Part shown: positions 34,261 to 45,914 of the stretch, piece after piece
How the letters are laid out: every line of letters starts with the position of its first letter
Numbering within the stretch: the first letter of the stretch is position 1
Origin: Metridium senile
Taxonomy: Eukaryota; Cnidaria; Anthozoa; Actiniaria; Metridiidae
Length of the DNA stretch: 64,000 bases
Assembly: GCA_949775045.1 (NCBI GenBank)
Contig: OX459105.1
Span: 3,290,686 to 3,354,685 of the forward strand
Direction: 5' to 3'
Translations under genes and position numbers: made by a program
Notes under the pieces: generated by a model
Told to the model about the DNA's origin: nothing
The model's input: only the letters and a program-made list of their open reading frames with translations
The model's database searches: none

Positions 34261-34495
34261 ATAATATTTTGTTTGCTTTTTGGTGTTTTGAAATGAAATT
34301 TCAACACATGAAAGTCGAACATAGTACTTCAACTTAGTGCAAGTATTGTGAAGTTACCACATCCTTCTTTGCTTGTAGACGTCTCCATAGTAACCACACT
34401 ATTTTCAATAAAAGTCTAGTATAGACACATGTAATTTTCAATATCAAAGCAAACAAACAGCAACAAATAATTTATAACATGAAAATGAAAAAAAC

Positions 34496-35536
34496 TGACC
34501 TGGCCCCCATCGAAAAATTAATAAGTTACCTATTAAGGTAGTATCGGATACTTGGATTTCTCCAATGAATTTTTTTATAAATCCTGTCATTTATAGATCA
34601 TTGTTAGGCAAGTCAAAATACGTGAAAAAATATTGGGGTCACCGTATTGGTTATAGAGTTATAAGATATAGTAAAAGTAGGTATTTGCAATAATTTACGG
34701 TGTTTGTTCAAAAGTACCTATTCAAAGCAGTCAATAGAATGCGAACGTATTCTGCTAGGAAAAACATAAGATTATATCAAACGATAGCTCTAAGGGTTAT
34801 CTAAAATTTCCTGTCATAAAAATCATTGAATCATTTCCATATATGGGTATAAGTGAACCATAGAAGCACAATTCTACGCCAATTACGCACCCTACATGTG
34901 TATAGAGTTGTAGCATTTGTAAAATTTCAGAAAATCAAAAATGAATATTTTATTTTTTATTCTAAATCGTAAGAATAGTAAATGCAGTCTTGAATAAAAA
35001 GAAAAAAATTGGGGGTCACCGTACTAATAGGCGAGTTATAAGCGACAGAATCCTTTTTTTTTTTGTCAAAAAAACATGGTAACGGTCCGCGCGGGACTGG
35101 GTTCTAGTACTTTAAACATCTGCCTGAAACTTGTCAAATTATCCTTGTTATCTCCAGAAACCCTAAAACCTATTTTGTATTAGCTTTACGACTAAAGACG
35201 TCAAAATTATATTTTATTTATTCATTTTTGCAAAGTTGTAAATTTGTTGTTTTGAGACAGCGACCATGTCTGGTAGTGAAAATCTGAGCATTTTTCAAAA
35301 AATGTCCCATTTTACCTCCAAAGTTGCATGAAATGACATAATACTTTCTTAAGTTATAGATAAGGATTCAAATTTAGATATTATTTAGATAAATTTTCAA
35401 AAAAAAGGCAAATAAATGATGAAAAACGAGATGCGCGAAATAGATGCGCAGTAGCAAGAGTCCGGAACTACCTTAACAAAGTCAAAACATGATATTTTGA
35501 AGAATCTGATTGAGACTTTTGATGGGGGCCAGGTCA
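34496..35536. mobile_element. Small TGACCTGGCCCCCATC-ended element interrupted by a TTAA element
   Basis: The outer ends are TGACCTGGCCCCCATCGAAA and the complement TTTGATGGGGGCCAGGTCA. Removing the inner TTAA element leaves only about 100 bp, so the outer unit is a short MITE or an end-only relic. Confidence 0.6.
34537..35472. mobile_element. TTAA-flanked non-autonomous element (936 bp)
   Basis: TTAA occurs on both sides (34533-34536, 35473-35476), with short imperfect TIRs GGTAGTATCGGATACTTGG / GGTAGTTCCGGACTCTTGC. There is no transposase frame. TTAA targets suggest piggyBac or Kolobok mobilisation. Confidence 0.6.
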
Positions 35537-36231
35537 AAAGTTTTTTAAAAAGGCTAAATTTTAACGTCAGAAAGTTTAATAGAGTTTCATTCAATGTATG
35601 TAAAGTCTATAGACTTTAAAGTGGCTAAATTCATTCCGACCTAGTTTAAAATTATGATACCGAGCAAAAATCACGCTCTTTGGCAGCCATTTTGATTCTC
35701 GGCATAAGACAAGTCAATATCTTCATGGTCGAATCAATAACTGTTCCAAATTCTCCCGAAAAAGGTCGATTATGAGCGATTATGCTTCGGTTTTGCTCGG
35801 TATTATTCCCGCAAAAGCAATGAGATGAAGCCTGTGACGTAACACTTTAAAGACACCTATCGACCACCGATGACAACTCGGACACAACGCCATGTGCGGA
35901 TACCAAACGTATACATGAGAAATGGAGTTTGTTTGCAAATGAAAATAGACCTTTTAAAATACTCAAACTCATACAGGAAAGTCCACAAAAGACAAACTAT
36001 AGTTTTTGGCTCCACAAAAATACATTTTCGGATTTGAAAATACAGGAGGCAGACAATTCAAAAGTATCAAAGCACACCCAGATAAACAGAATGTAAATTT
36101 CTATTTAGAAATAAGGGCAATACTATTGTAATAGTTTATGAGTATTTTGATTCAACGAAAATGACTTTGAAGCTAAAACTCATCCAAGTAATATATATAT
36201 CTAAACACTGGTCAAACAAAAGGATCATTAA
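35537..36231. other. Intronic DNA, nothing recognised
   Basis: No gene, hairpin or tandem repeat seen between the two TTAA elements. Confidence 0.45.
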
Positions 36232-37611
36232 GGATACACCGGAGAAAATATTTCTCAAAACCCTCCAAATTTTTAAATCACCCTGAGTGAAATGTAAGAC
36301 AATTATCTTCAATTCTATGAAAAAAAATAGTCGAACATTTTTTTTGCAAGCGAGATATTGAAGAAAAACTAGTTCGAACGCTCTTCGAAAGGTGTTGGAC
36401 TGTCGACAGGAGATGTCAGAGGAGATCTTAGGCGGGTCACGCAAAATACATTAGTGTGACTGTCACACTACATTACAAACACATCACGGACTATCAATTG
36501 AAGCTATTAACACGCGAAATTTGTATCACAAGAAATAGATATCCAAGTATTATATATAGTCATTTAGTTAGATTTTTAAAGTTCGTTTTTATACCGTTGT
36601 ACTTTTGTATCTGTGGTTGGGATGTCTTGTCGAAGAAGGAAAGAGCCACAGAAGGAAAGAGCCCTTTCTATCGCAATCGATCGAAGAAAGAGGCGCCGAA
36701 GCTGTGAAGAATTTTCCACTCAAAAGGCAGAGGCGCTCGATTATTGTGCTTGTATCTGGCGTTGCTGTATTTCTGCCTCTTCCGGATCCCCTGCCTCTTC
36801 TTCTTCCTCTAGCTTTAATTTCCCTCTGCCGTTCCCTCGTACTCCTTCTATCTTGTTTAATTCTTCTGTTTTCATACTGTCGATTTTTTTTGCGCGAGAA
36901 CACAACAACCGGACAAACGCAAGGTCAAATTATGAACTCAAACAACAACGTTGATGTACAGGTCGGTCCAGGATCGTATTTCGTCCCTATTGCTTATTGG
37001 CTCACAGCGGTTGGGCTTGGTTTGAGCTTGTCAGCGCCGAGTAAATAATCCTTTAATCCTATTTAACTTCAACTCGCTTTTTCTCGAAAGCAAGTTTTGA
37101 CAAAATACTCAAAATCAAATGGTTAACATGCAAAGGTTTTTTAATGAATTTCAGCGAAAATGTGCATGATGACTCCGACACTATTCAGGTATCAAAGTGT
37201 GTTGGCATTTGTATTTATTGACATTAATAAGACAGATATGAACCATTCTCTGGAGGATGCACTAAAAAAATCATAAGTCTGACTTTGAAATGAAATTAAA
37301 AAAATAACTACTCGTTAAAAAAGAAAATGCCAACACACTTTGAAACTACAATGTGTCTGAAGTAGGATGCTGAAATTGTTTTTTTAATTTACGTTAAAAC
37401 TACTGCAGGTTAACGTTCCGCGCTAGGACACCACGTTCCTGTTTAATGTCGGATTCCATTAAATTGTATCAGTTTTGTCAAAAATATGCTCAATATCTGT
37501 GCTGTTTGGTCTTTTAGCTTTACAAAAATATATACTTTGTCTAGGTTTGCGTATAAATTGAGCGCGCTATTAGCTTTTTTTTAAAACGTCTCTGTTCTGT
37601 ACGGTGTATCC
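36232..37611. mobile_element. Candidate TTAA-flanked element (1.38 kb)
   Basis: GGATACACCG ends inverted at both sides, each adjoining TTAA (36228-36231, 37612-37615). Inside, 36589-37048 is Arg/Ser-rich on both strands (for example MSCRRRKEPQKERA from about 36622, plus strand). That looks like a short basic N-terminus but has no domain. A weak inner hairpin contains AAAGTGTGTTGGCATTT (37193-37347). The short TIR makes this less secure than the other TTAA elements. Confidence 0.42.
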
Positions 37612-38093
37612 TTAATTTCAAAATGTGTGAATTGACATGTAGTTGTCTTCTGTTCTTTTGTTTCAATTCGCTATGTCACTCTTCCGTTTTGCCGCGAAAA
37701 TATGTTGTTAGATACCAAACTTTGAGTGGTTATATCTATAGAAATAATGCATGTATTGATCTAAAACTTTGTACATATACTAAACAATGCAATATGTTTT
37801 GAAATTTTAATGAATTATTTGACATAAAAAAGTGACTGACTGCCTCCTAGAAGACCTTAAGCTTGCCACAGTTCTCTGATTTATGCGTTGTAAATAATGA
37901 ATTTACTAATGATTGAGAGTAGGTGTATTGGGTACACATCAAATATTATTAGCAACTGGCAGTGGTGATCCCCATATTGTGACATAAACATCCATGTTTT
38001 GTTTATTGATATGGTGTTTAGATAAAAACTATAGTACCTCAACAGTAGCCAAATATTCAAATGAATAATTAAAAAAAAACTACATGTAAATAC
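37612..38093. other. Intronic DNA before exon 4
   Basis: No feature recognised apart from the end of the 36232-37611 candidate element. Confidence 0.4.
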
Positions 38094-38413
38094 CTCAATA
38101 ACATTATTGTGCTTGTAGTCTGTAAATGAGGATCCATCTGTTGATGTCTGTATCTGATAAGTCTGTACCCACTGATCTGACTTATGGTCACCCTGTGTTG
38201 CTACACCACAAATAATGTAAGGCGAACTCATCTTTACTTGGAGGTATGGGGACGAGTCTGATATAGCAGCACACCATGATTGCCCTGCTGTGTAACCAAG
38301 CCTACCATTTGATGGAGGAGTACTGGCATTGTATAGAGATGATGATGTCATGCTGTTATCTGGTATCTTAGCAACACTGGCAACACCAACAGGTAAAGAT
38401 TTGCAGCTGAAAT
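38094..38413 (-). CDS. Discoidin gene exon 4: first two-thirds of F5/8C domain 2
   Basis: A 320-bp exon, acceptor TCAATTTTAG and donor GAG|GTATTT, phase 1 in and phase 0 out. It encodes SCKSLPVGV, IPDNSMTSSS, NGRLGYTAGQSWC, PYLQVKMSS, CGVATQGDHKSDQW and TSTDGSSFTDY. It lacks the WEPK of domains 1 and 3 but shares MTSSS, GRL and SWC with domain 4. Domain 2 is completed by exon 5. Confidence 0.92.
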
Positions 38414-38753
38414 CTAAATTGACAAAACATGATAATTCTGAGAAATGTAACCAGCATGTCATCTATTGATGAATAAACCAATCACCAATTATTTCAGCCT
38501 ATCAGCCTACTCACCAGTAAGCCAGACAAACAAATATTCATTCAGTTAACCTAACAATCCACAACTAACTAAATATTCATACAATAACCTAGCAATCACT
38601 GTGCTAATAAACCAACCATCAACTTACTAATCCTGGCAAACAACTGCAAAAAAAAAAAAAAAATACAAAAAAAAAACAATGCACTGGTGACTACCAAACA
38701 AACTCATTCACATATACACACAAAAACTTTAAAATGTTAAGATAAATAAGTAC

Positions 38754-38898
38754 CTTTTGAATCAATCCCATACACCTCTACTCGTAATGCCTTGTGGCCC
38801 TTATATTGTGTTGGTGTAAATCTGATCAACTTTGCCAGGACAGGAGTGGCCAGTTCATTCTTGACTGCAGTTTTCGTGTCTGTATTACCAGGAAACAG
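38754..38898 (-). CDS. Discoidin gene exon 3: closing third of F5/8C domain 1
   Basis: A 145-bp exon, acceptor TTCTTTACAG and donor AAAAG|GTACTT, phase 0 in and phase 1 out. It encodes LFPGNTDTKTAVKNEL, LIRFTPTQY and LRVEVYG, the last strand of an F5/8C domain. Its first codon joins in frame to exon 2, and its last base joins exon 4 to make the Asp before the domain-2 leader. Confidence 0.92.
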
Positions 38899-39033
38899 CT
38901 GTAAAGAAAACACATGAAATTATTTCTGCTCATTATTGGCATCAATGTTACACCCAAAAAGACATGATTGTATAATAACATTTAGAGGAATATACTTTAT
39001 CTTTGACTCTAAGCTTAAGTAGTATTGATTTAC

Positions 39034-39107
39034 CTTTGGTGGGCTGTTATTATCTGAGTGTGTGATCCATAAGCTACCATCACTAGCTGTTGATATGTTG
39101 TAATGTT
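39034..39107 (-). pseudogene. Duplicated 3' part of discoidin exon 2 (half-exon)
   Basis: 74 bp with an acceptor-like TGTACAG and a donor AAAG|GTAAAT, 258 bp downstream of exon 2. It encodes EHYNISTASDGSLWITHSDN and NSPPK, clearly a copy of the end of exon 2 (TEYKISTSSDDNLWITYSEN). Its phase (1 in, 0 out) is that of exon 2. It could therefore replace exon 2 but not be added after it without a frameshift. It contains no stop. It may be a decayed exon duplication or a rarely used alternative exon. Confidence 0.7.
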
Positions 39108-39291
39108 CTGTACATTTTGATAATTACTAAGAGGATTTCCATTTTGTAACAACAGCACAGATATTTGTTTGTTTGTTTTTGCTTGTTTGATAGTAATTTA
39201 TCTGTTTGTTTTTATGTTTGTTTGTTTTGTTTGTGTATGTTTGCTTTTTTTACAAATTTAATGGAACCGATGTTAAAAACATTACCATTAC

Positions 39292-39614
39292 CTTTGGTGA
39301 GTTGTTATTTTCTGAGTATGTGATCCATAAGTTATCATCACTAGATGTTGATATCTTGTACTCTGTTGTCCGTTCTACTTGACTATCAGCATTCCCTTTT
39401 GTAGCTACAGCACATATAGCAAACACTTTACCCAAATCTATCTGTAGATAGTCATTAGCATTGTTATTGTCTTTCGGTTCCCAACAATGGTCAGAACTAA
39501 ACCTTGCTTTCTTGGCTGCATATCGATCATCAAATTTAGAGCTTGCTGTAAAACTGTTGTCTGGTATGATACTACTATCATCAAGACCAACAGCAGGACA
39601 TGCATTCTGACAAC
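39292..39614 (-). CDS. Discoidin gene exon 2: first two-thirds of F5/8C domain 1
   Basis: A 323-bp exon, acceptor TTCTTCCTCAG and donor AAAG|GTAATG, phase 1 in and phase 0 out. It encodes GCQNACPAVGL, IIPDNSFTASS, CWEPK, DYLQIDLGK, ICAVATKGN and ISTSSDDNLWITYSEN. The open frame also reads upstream into the intron, but the acceptor and the match to exon 1's phase decide the boundary. It directly follows the signal peptide, so the mature protein begins with this domain. Confidence 0.93.
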
Positions 39615-41559
39615 CTGAGGAAGAAAAAAGTAAAAAGTGAAAACAAGAGAAAAAAATAGGCAGTCTAAGACTGCATGAGGTTTCTGCTCGAAACAGATAT
39701 AACTGAAAAATCAATCTGCAAAAATAATGAAATAATGTTCTGAAGAAGAGTTCCCCTCTACTAACTATGAGATGAGATAGTAATGAATCGGCAGGAAATC
39801 TAAGAGAACAATATGTATTTGTGCAGTCGCGTCAAAATTTGCAGAACAATAATAAAACTGCCAGTTGCCGAATCTTATTTATTGTAGAGCAAAGCAATAT
39901 TCCCGGTAATATTGTACAACATTTATATATGTGCATCTTTCATAACGTTTATAGCGAATTTTGTTTCGGCGGCTATTCGCACCAAATTCTATATAAAAAA
40001 ACATTTGTCAAAAGCTAATTCTAAGAATAAAGATCATTTAGTATTTTGAAGAGAGGAAAAAATACAGCAAAATGTGAGATTCTTGACCTTGTATATGTTG
40101 AATCTGACCTTAAAAATGCCAAAAATCGAAGGGCACTTCAGTCGGTGTGTGATGACTAATGCCGGGCTAATGCTTTTGTTGTCAAAACAAATCATCCCTT
40201 TTCACGGTATTATTAAAACGTCTTATTAAACCTAAAAGCTTCATGAATAGTTCAAATACACATTAAAAGTTAACTTTCGTTAGTAGCAGCCAAAACATAA
40301 CCGCTTCGATCCTTCAAAGCTGGCCATTCTTTCGAATTCTAGAAAATACAGTCATTCGCCATTTTGAATTTTGTATTAACCAATCAGAACCGTGTTTTGA
40401 GTTACGGTCTTGCTTGCTTGCTTACATTCACGACAGCAATAAGGCTACGCCTCCATATATGGAGGACCGTCCTCCAATGTGACGGTATTGTTAGTTAGTA
40501 AGGGAGGGGAGGGGGGAGAGGTGTACTGCCCTTGTCGAAATGGTTGGGGTGATTGGCACTGATTTTAGGGTTGAAAATTTCCCCCGTGCGTACCTTTTAT
40601 TGCTCAAAAGTCAATTACGTAACATGAATCTGTACCTGTAATGGTCATTTTTACTGGCTTTGTATTAGCTTTGCATAAGCTTAGCTGTCAAGAACATCGC
40701 AAAGTCGTACCTTTTAAGGGTGGAAATCAACAAGCCTGAACGGGGTTGTCTTAATTTATGCGTACATTTCTGGCCGGGTCATTTGCGAAATCGACAACCG
40801 ATCACCCCTACCACTTGGACAAAGGTAGTACCCCTTCCCCCACCCCGTGTACCCCACCCCGTGGATATTTTACAGGCTTGCTTCAAAATATCGCCGTGAA
40901 ACGTGAAAAATTAGTTTCTTGTTTTTACTTTTTAATTAATTTTTCACCCATATTGGTTGTATTAAGGAGTTTGCATTTCATTTGAAAAGACAGACAGTTA
41001 GTGTGTCAAGTAACAGAGGTTATTTTGATACTACGAAAAGTTTAGAGGGCCAAAGAAACTACAGCGGTATCTTTAAATAAATGTGTACAGTTTTGCAATA
41101 TTTTAATAGTCGATTGCACAATTTTAATTGTTATTAAAATTACAAATTACTAACGATTGCAGGCGATCGCACGAATAGCTATTTGGTTTACACGCGTAGA
41201 ACAAATAAATACTATATTTTATATGAAATAAGTTAAAAAGTCGATACCGAACAGGATATTCATGAAGAGAAATTAATCAACATGACTGTCTATTTTATAA
41301 TAGAAACAGTAGGGATTTCAAGAACAAATTTAAACGTATAAAACTTAAAAGAAAGTTGGTCAAGTCTTTGTAATAACGGCATAATTCACTGTTTTTGTAA
41401 TGATTTATCAATCATTCCGATGGATAAAATATCACAGACTCAAAGTTCACATCTGCGGGCCTGTACAGTTCAGTGTCATGTGAGATTATGTGGAAACAGC
41501 TCGGGTGAGATCGTATAAGAACTCACTCAGACATGAATTACACAATTCACATCACAATA
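39615..41559. other. First intron, proximal part
   Basis: No gene seen. Small low-complexity C-rich patches lie at 40825-40865 and a G-rich patch at 40500-40520. Confidence 0.45.
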
Positions 41560-41788
41560 GAGCGAAAACACGTCTAGAACCATGAAACAAAATCAAATCG
41601 TTAGTGTGTAATAATTCTTATTTAGCGACTGTAAGTTACTAAAAAAGACAAGTAAAGTTGTAATGAGGTAGTGTTTCCTTTTGTATTTGATGTTTCTGGT
41701 GGAATAAAACTGACTAAATAGTCACTAAATAAAAACTATTAGTTAGTAACTATTTTGTTTTTATTTCATGGTTCTAATGTTCTCGCTC
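41560..41788. mobile_element. 229-bp palindromic MITE, TA flanks
   Basis: GAGCGAAAACACGTCTAGAA and the imperfect complement TTCTAATGTTCTCGCTC, with inner ACCATGAAA.../TTTCATGGT pairing. TA occurs on both sides (41558-41559, 41789-41790). Confidence 0.7.
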
Positions 41789-43310
41789 TAACAGATACAA
41801 ATTAATAGTCACGCTGTTCTGCTCCAACACATTTCGAACAAAATAGTGTTATTAGATAATACATACAGTATGTTGCCCAGTGCCATTTCAGATTGTAAAT
41901 ACTATATCTTCCCTACTAGGGACAAAAGCTCTCTGATATTTGATCATAAAAAAGTAAATCTATTTGGTAACATACAAAAAAATAATTTTTATTAAAAATA
42001 AAGTAATTCATTATAAAGTTAGATAAAACAAATTAAAATCGTATTGTATTCGCTTTAACTATATTTTGCGCTAACATTTGTATTGTTCCTTGTTTATTGT
42101 TTTGAGAATTTGAGAATTTGAAACTATTTGAAATGTTTCAAAGTCCTGCTGCTTATCAACTTAATTTGCATAAAGCGATCTGCAACAGCGACTTTATCGA
42201 CCGTAGCGTTTCATAACATGTACAAAAGCATTACTTGACTAAAAAGACCAACTATATTGATAACGTGTGTTTTCAAAGGCATACTTTTGTTTAAATCCAC
42301 TACTTGTAAGTGCAATCAGACTTTTTCTAATCACTGTTATTTGCGTGGCACGATACTGGAAACCTAATTGTTGCAAATATCAAAATTGCTGATGTTTAAG
42401 GGGTCGTAGAATGAAGCTATCGTTCGTATAAATCTTTTTTTTTTTTTTTTCCTTTGAGATTATGGGATGTAAATCCCTCAGTCTAGGTTAGTTTACTACG
42501 CAATTAAAGCCATATATTTTAACTAGGGAACCTCTACTCAACAATTGTTTCTCTTGGAAGAACCCGTGCATGTAAAAACCTGTCAAAACATGCATAAAGA
42601 ACCTAAATGAACAGGGTTTTATCTGTAGTCTTTGTTTTTCTGAAATATCAAATAGCCGTCGCCAAAAATGACTTTACATTTTTGTTAGAACGATACTCGT
42701 ACTGGCACGAAACTGGCTAACACACTGTATTTAGTTTTGTTCTCACTGTTCTGCTCCACTATTGATATTCAAAAGTTTATACAAAAAAGTGCAATTAGAT
42801 AATACATATTTAGTGTTGTTCTCACAGCTCTGCTCCAGTAATATCCACTGTTCAGCTCCACTATTGATATTCATTGACAAAAGTTTATACAAAATAATGC
42901 AATAAGACAAAACATATTTAAATTTTGTAATTTTTCGGAGGTGAAAGCGAAATTAGTTTAAAAGCGTTGATTCACGGTTTTTGGCTCGGTAATTTATGAT
43001 TCCATTTCAAATTTTATTTCAAATTCATGATGCTTTGAAAGTTTATCGTAATATAAAAAAACTATCAATTGATTATGTCAGAACTTTCTTGAAACTATTT
43101 TGTGGACAAAACACGCACAAACCAAACAAATTGTCTTAAATCGTTCTATCATATAAACAAAATACAGGTTATGATCATGTAAATGTCTATTTTTCTTATT
43201 TTACTGATTATCGCGAAAACATGTAGCTTTACAAGGTGATTCATGATTCCTTCCTTATGTCAAATATTATTCATGATTGATCTTTCCGTTTCAACATAGC
43301 ATGATTCATA
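41789..43310. other. First intron with a short imperfect direct repeat
   Basis: Near 42733-42925 the block TGTTCTGCTCCACTATTGAT ... AAAAGTTTATACAAAA ... AATACATATTTA occurs two to three times, with a more distant relative near 41815. No gene seen. Confidence 0.55.
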
Positions 43311-44840
43311 GCGGAGCTCCCGCGCGGGCCGAAGGCCCGCGCGAGCGGAGCACCATACTTAAGAAAAAATGGTAATGCATCGAGTCGATTTTCGATGGTT
43401 TTCACACAGGAATCCCAAGCGTACGTCCGTCGTCCGACGTCCGACGTCCGACGTCCTACGTCCGCGCCCATCGCGATGCTGATTGGTTGTTATATTTCGG
43501 CGGGAACGAAAGTGACGCGCGCGCCAAATAGCGCTAGATCAACAAAGCAAAGTTGTTCTTTTAATTTATCGACAAAAAAGTCAAACAAACAACAACAAAA
43601 TAGCAGAGCTTACATTAATACAAAATAACAACGGAGAAAGATGAACTTCGAAGAACAAAGAGAGTTTTGACCGAAGAAGAACATAAACTCGAAGGACACA
43701 AAAACGAAGAAATTATACTAAAGAAAAGCAGAAAAGACCGATTCCAAAAGATCAAGAAAACCTATTTGTAGATACCTTCGTGGAAGAATATTAAAAGACT
43801 ACAGCAATTCAAAAAAAAATTGATAAAGAAGCGACCTTGTTTGTTATGAAAACTGTCTTCAAATCTTCCCTCGGCACAGTTTATTGAAGGATTTTCAAGC
43901 TTGGCAGTTGAACTATGAACAATGTTTAAACCATCAAAATTCAAGTACATACATTTATTCGTCAAAATATGATCAATGTCATTGAAGAGAAGAAAACCTC
44001 AGGAAAATAATCACCGATAAAGTAAGTTCAAGATTATTATTTGTTTCAAGTTTTTGAGAGAAAAAAAACTGCTTAAGTCTTAATTTGATATACCGGAGCG
44101 TGAAAAAAAAAAAAACACCTCAAAACTTGCAATAATTAAGCCTCAAAAAGGAAAAATCCGTTCTCTGTTTTATTATAGAAAGAAAAGAGAAAAGGTTTAT
44201 CTCCATTTTATTTACTTTTTGAGATAAAAACCGTACATGAAACCATGGATAATGATGAAACGATGTTTGTGCATGTGTAAATTGTACTTTGGTCGATTGA
44301 AAGGTGTTTATTTATGTACTTTTTAAACCTCATAAACAGAAAACATCAAAGATAAATTGAAATACAAACACAATTTAAATTGGTTGAATAACTTCTGTTT
44401 ATTTAGCAATATTGACTATTTTATGCTTACTAAACGAGCTTTTTTTAGTAGTTTTTACTTCAAAGTCGAAAATGATGTTTTACACAAAGTTGTTTATAAT
44501 AAAATACCTTGTTTTAAAATCCTTGTCTTTTCAAATCGATCTTGTGTTGGTAGAACTTATTCTTGAGGCTTTTAATTCCACTTGAAAATAATTTTTTGTT
44601 TTGTTTTGAAGATTTGCCATGACTATAATACTTTTTAGTAAATCCAATACGATAAAAATGTTTTTTTTTTTTTACAAAGATTAATACTTTAAAATTTCCT
44701 TTTTTCCTTTTAATCCATATTAAGGTCTAGTTCAAATAATGTTTTGTCAATTTGAAGCTCAAAATCTTGATTTTTCTCAGCGTTTTGTCTTGCTTTTGAA
44801 GCAAAAAGGTGCCTTGGCATTGCTGAAACGCGCCAAAAAT
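43311..44840 (+). repeat. Copy 3 of the GC-hairpin-ended repeat family
   Basis: Begins AGCGGAGCTCCCGCGCGGGC with a perfect CGCGCGGGCC..GGCCCGCGCG hairpin, then a CGTCCGACGT tandem stretch (43420-43463). It continues through the polypurine body shared with copies 1 and 2 and ends near GGTGCCTTGGC (44811-44840), which matches the end region at 10885-10978. It holds only one of the ~120-bp units that are duplicated in copies 1 and 2. Confidence 0.78.
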
Positions 44841-45046
44841 AGAACTTGTCACGTTGATTTGAAAAGACTGAAAAAAAGCATAAAATTAAAACGACAACAA
44901 CTCAATGGCCATTACAGCATAGTTACATTTACTACAATTTTCTACTTACAGAAAAATAATATCCATTGATAGTTTATCTATAAACTTGTTTTAAAAATCC
45001 TTTTTTGATGAAAAAACTTTGTGTCGATGATTAATAAGGCTAATAG

Positions 45047-45914
45047 ATTGTTGTTTTGTTTACTGCTATAAAAGTTTGTATATAGATATCAGTCAACAAG
45101 CTTTACATATATTTACAACATTAATATATTGAACCGTAAACATCAACAGAGTAGATTGTTGTTTTGTTTACTGCTATAATAATTTGTATATAGATAATCA
45201 GTCAACAAGCTTTACATATTTACAACATTTATATTGACATATTTATAGTATTTATATTGAACCGTAAACATCAACAGAGTAGATTGTTGTTTTGTTTACT
45301 GCTATAATAATTTGTATATAGATATCAGTCAACAAGCTTTACATATTTACAACATTTATATTGAACTGTAAACATCAACAGAGTAGATTGTTATTTTGTT
45401 TACTGCTATAATAATTTGTATATAGATATCAGTCAACAAGCTTTACATATTTACAACATTTATATTGAACTGTAAACATCAACAGAGTAGATTGTTGTTT
45501 TGTTTACTGCTATAATAATTTGTATATAGATATCAGTCAACAATTAAGCTTTACATATTTACAACATTTATATTGACATATTTATAGTATTTATATTGAA
45601 CCGTAAACATCAACAGAGTAGATTGTTGTTTTGTTTACTGCTATAATAATTTGTATATAGATATCAGTCAACAAGCTTTACATATAATTTACAACATTTA
45701 TATTGAACCGTAAACATCAACAGAGTAGATTGTTGTCTTGTTTACTGCTATAATAATTTGTATATATAGATATCAGTCAACAAGCTTTACATATTTACAA
45801 CATTTATATTGAACTGTAAACATCAACAGAGTAGATTGTTGTTTTGTTTACTGCTATAACAGTTTGTATATAGATATCAGTCAACAAGCTTTACATATTT
45901 ACAACATTAATATA
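45047..45914 (+). repeat. 104-bp satellite array, left block
   Basis: Seven to eight units of a 104-bp monomer: TTGAACTGTAAACATCAACA, GAGTAGATTGTTGTTTTG, TTTACTGCTATAATAATTTG and so on. A longer variant carries an extra ATTGACATATTTATAGT segment. The array continues after the inserted element at 48276. Confidence 0.97.

Noticed and set aside
36605..37048. 147-residue open frame with a Leu-rich run, and the Arg-rich frame opposite (36589-36903)
   Set aside because: Biased composition on both strands and no recognisable domain. I cannot tell which strand, if any, codes, so it is described only within the candidate element.
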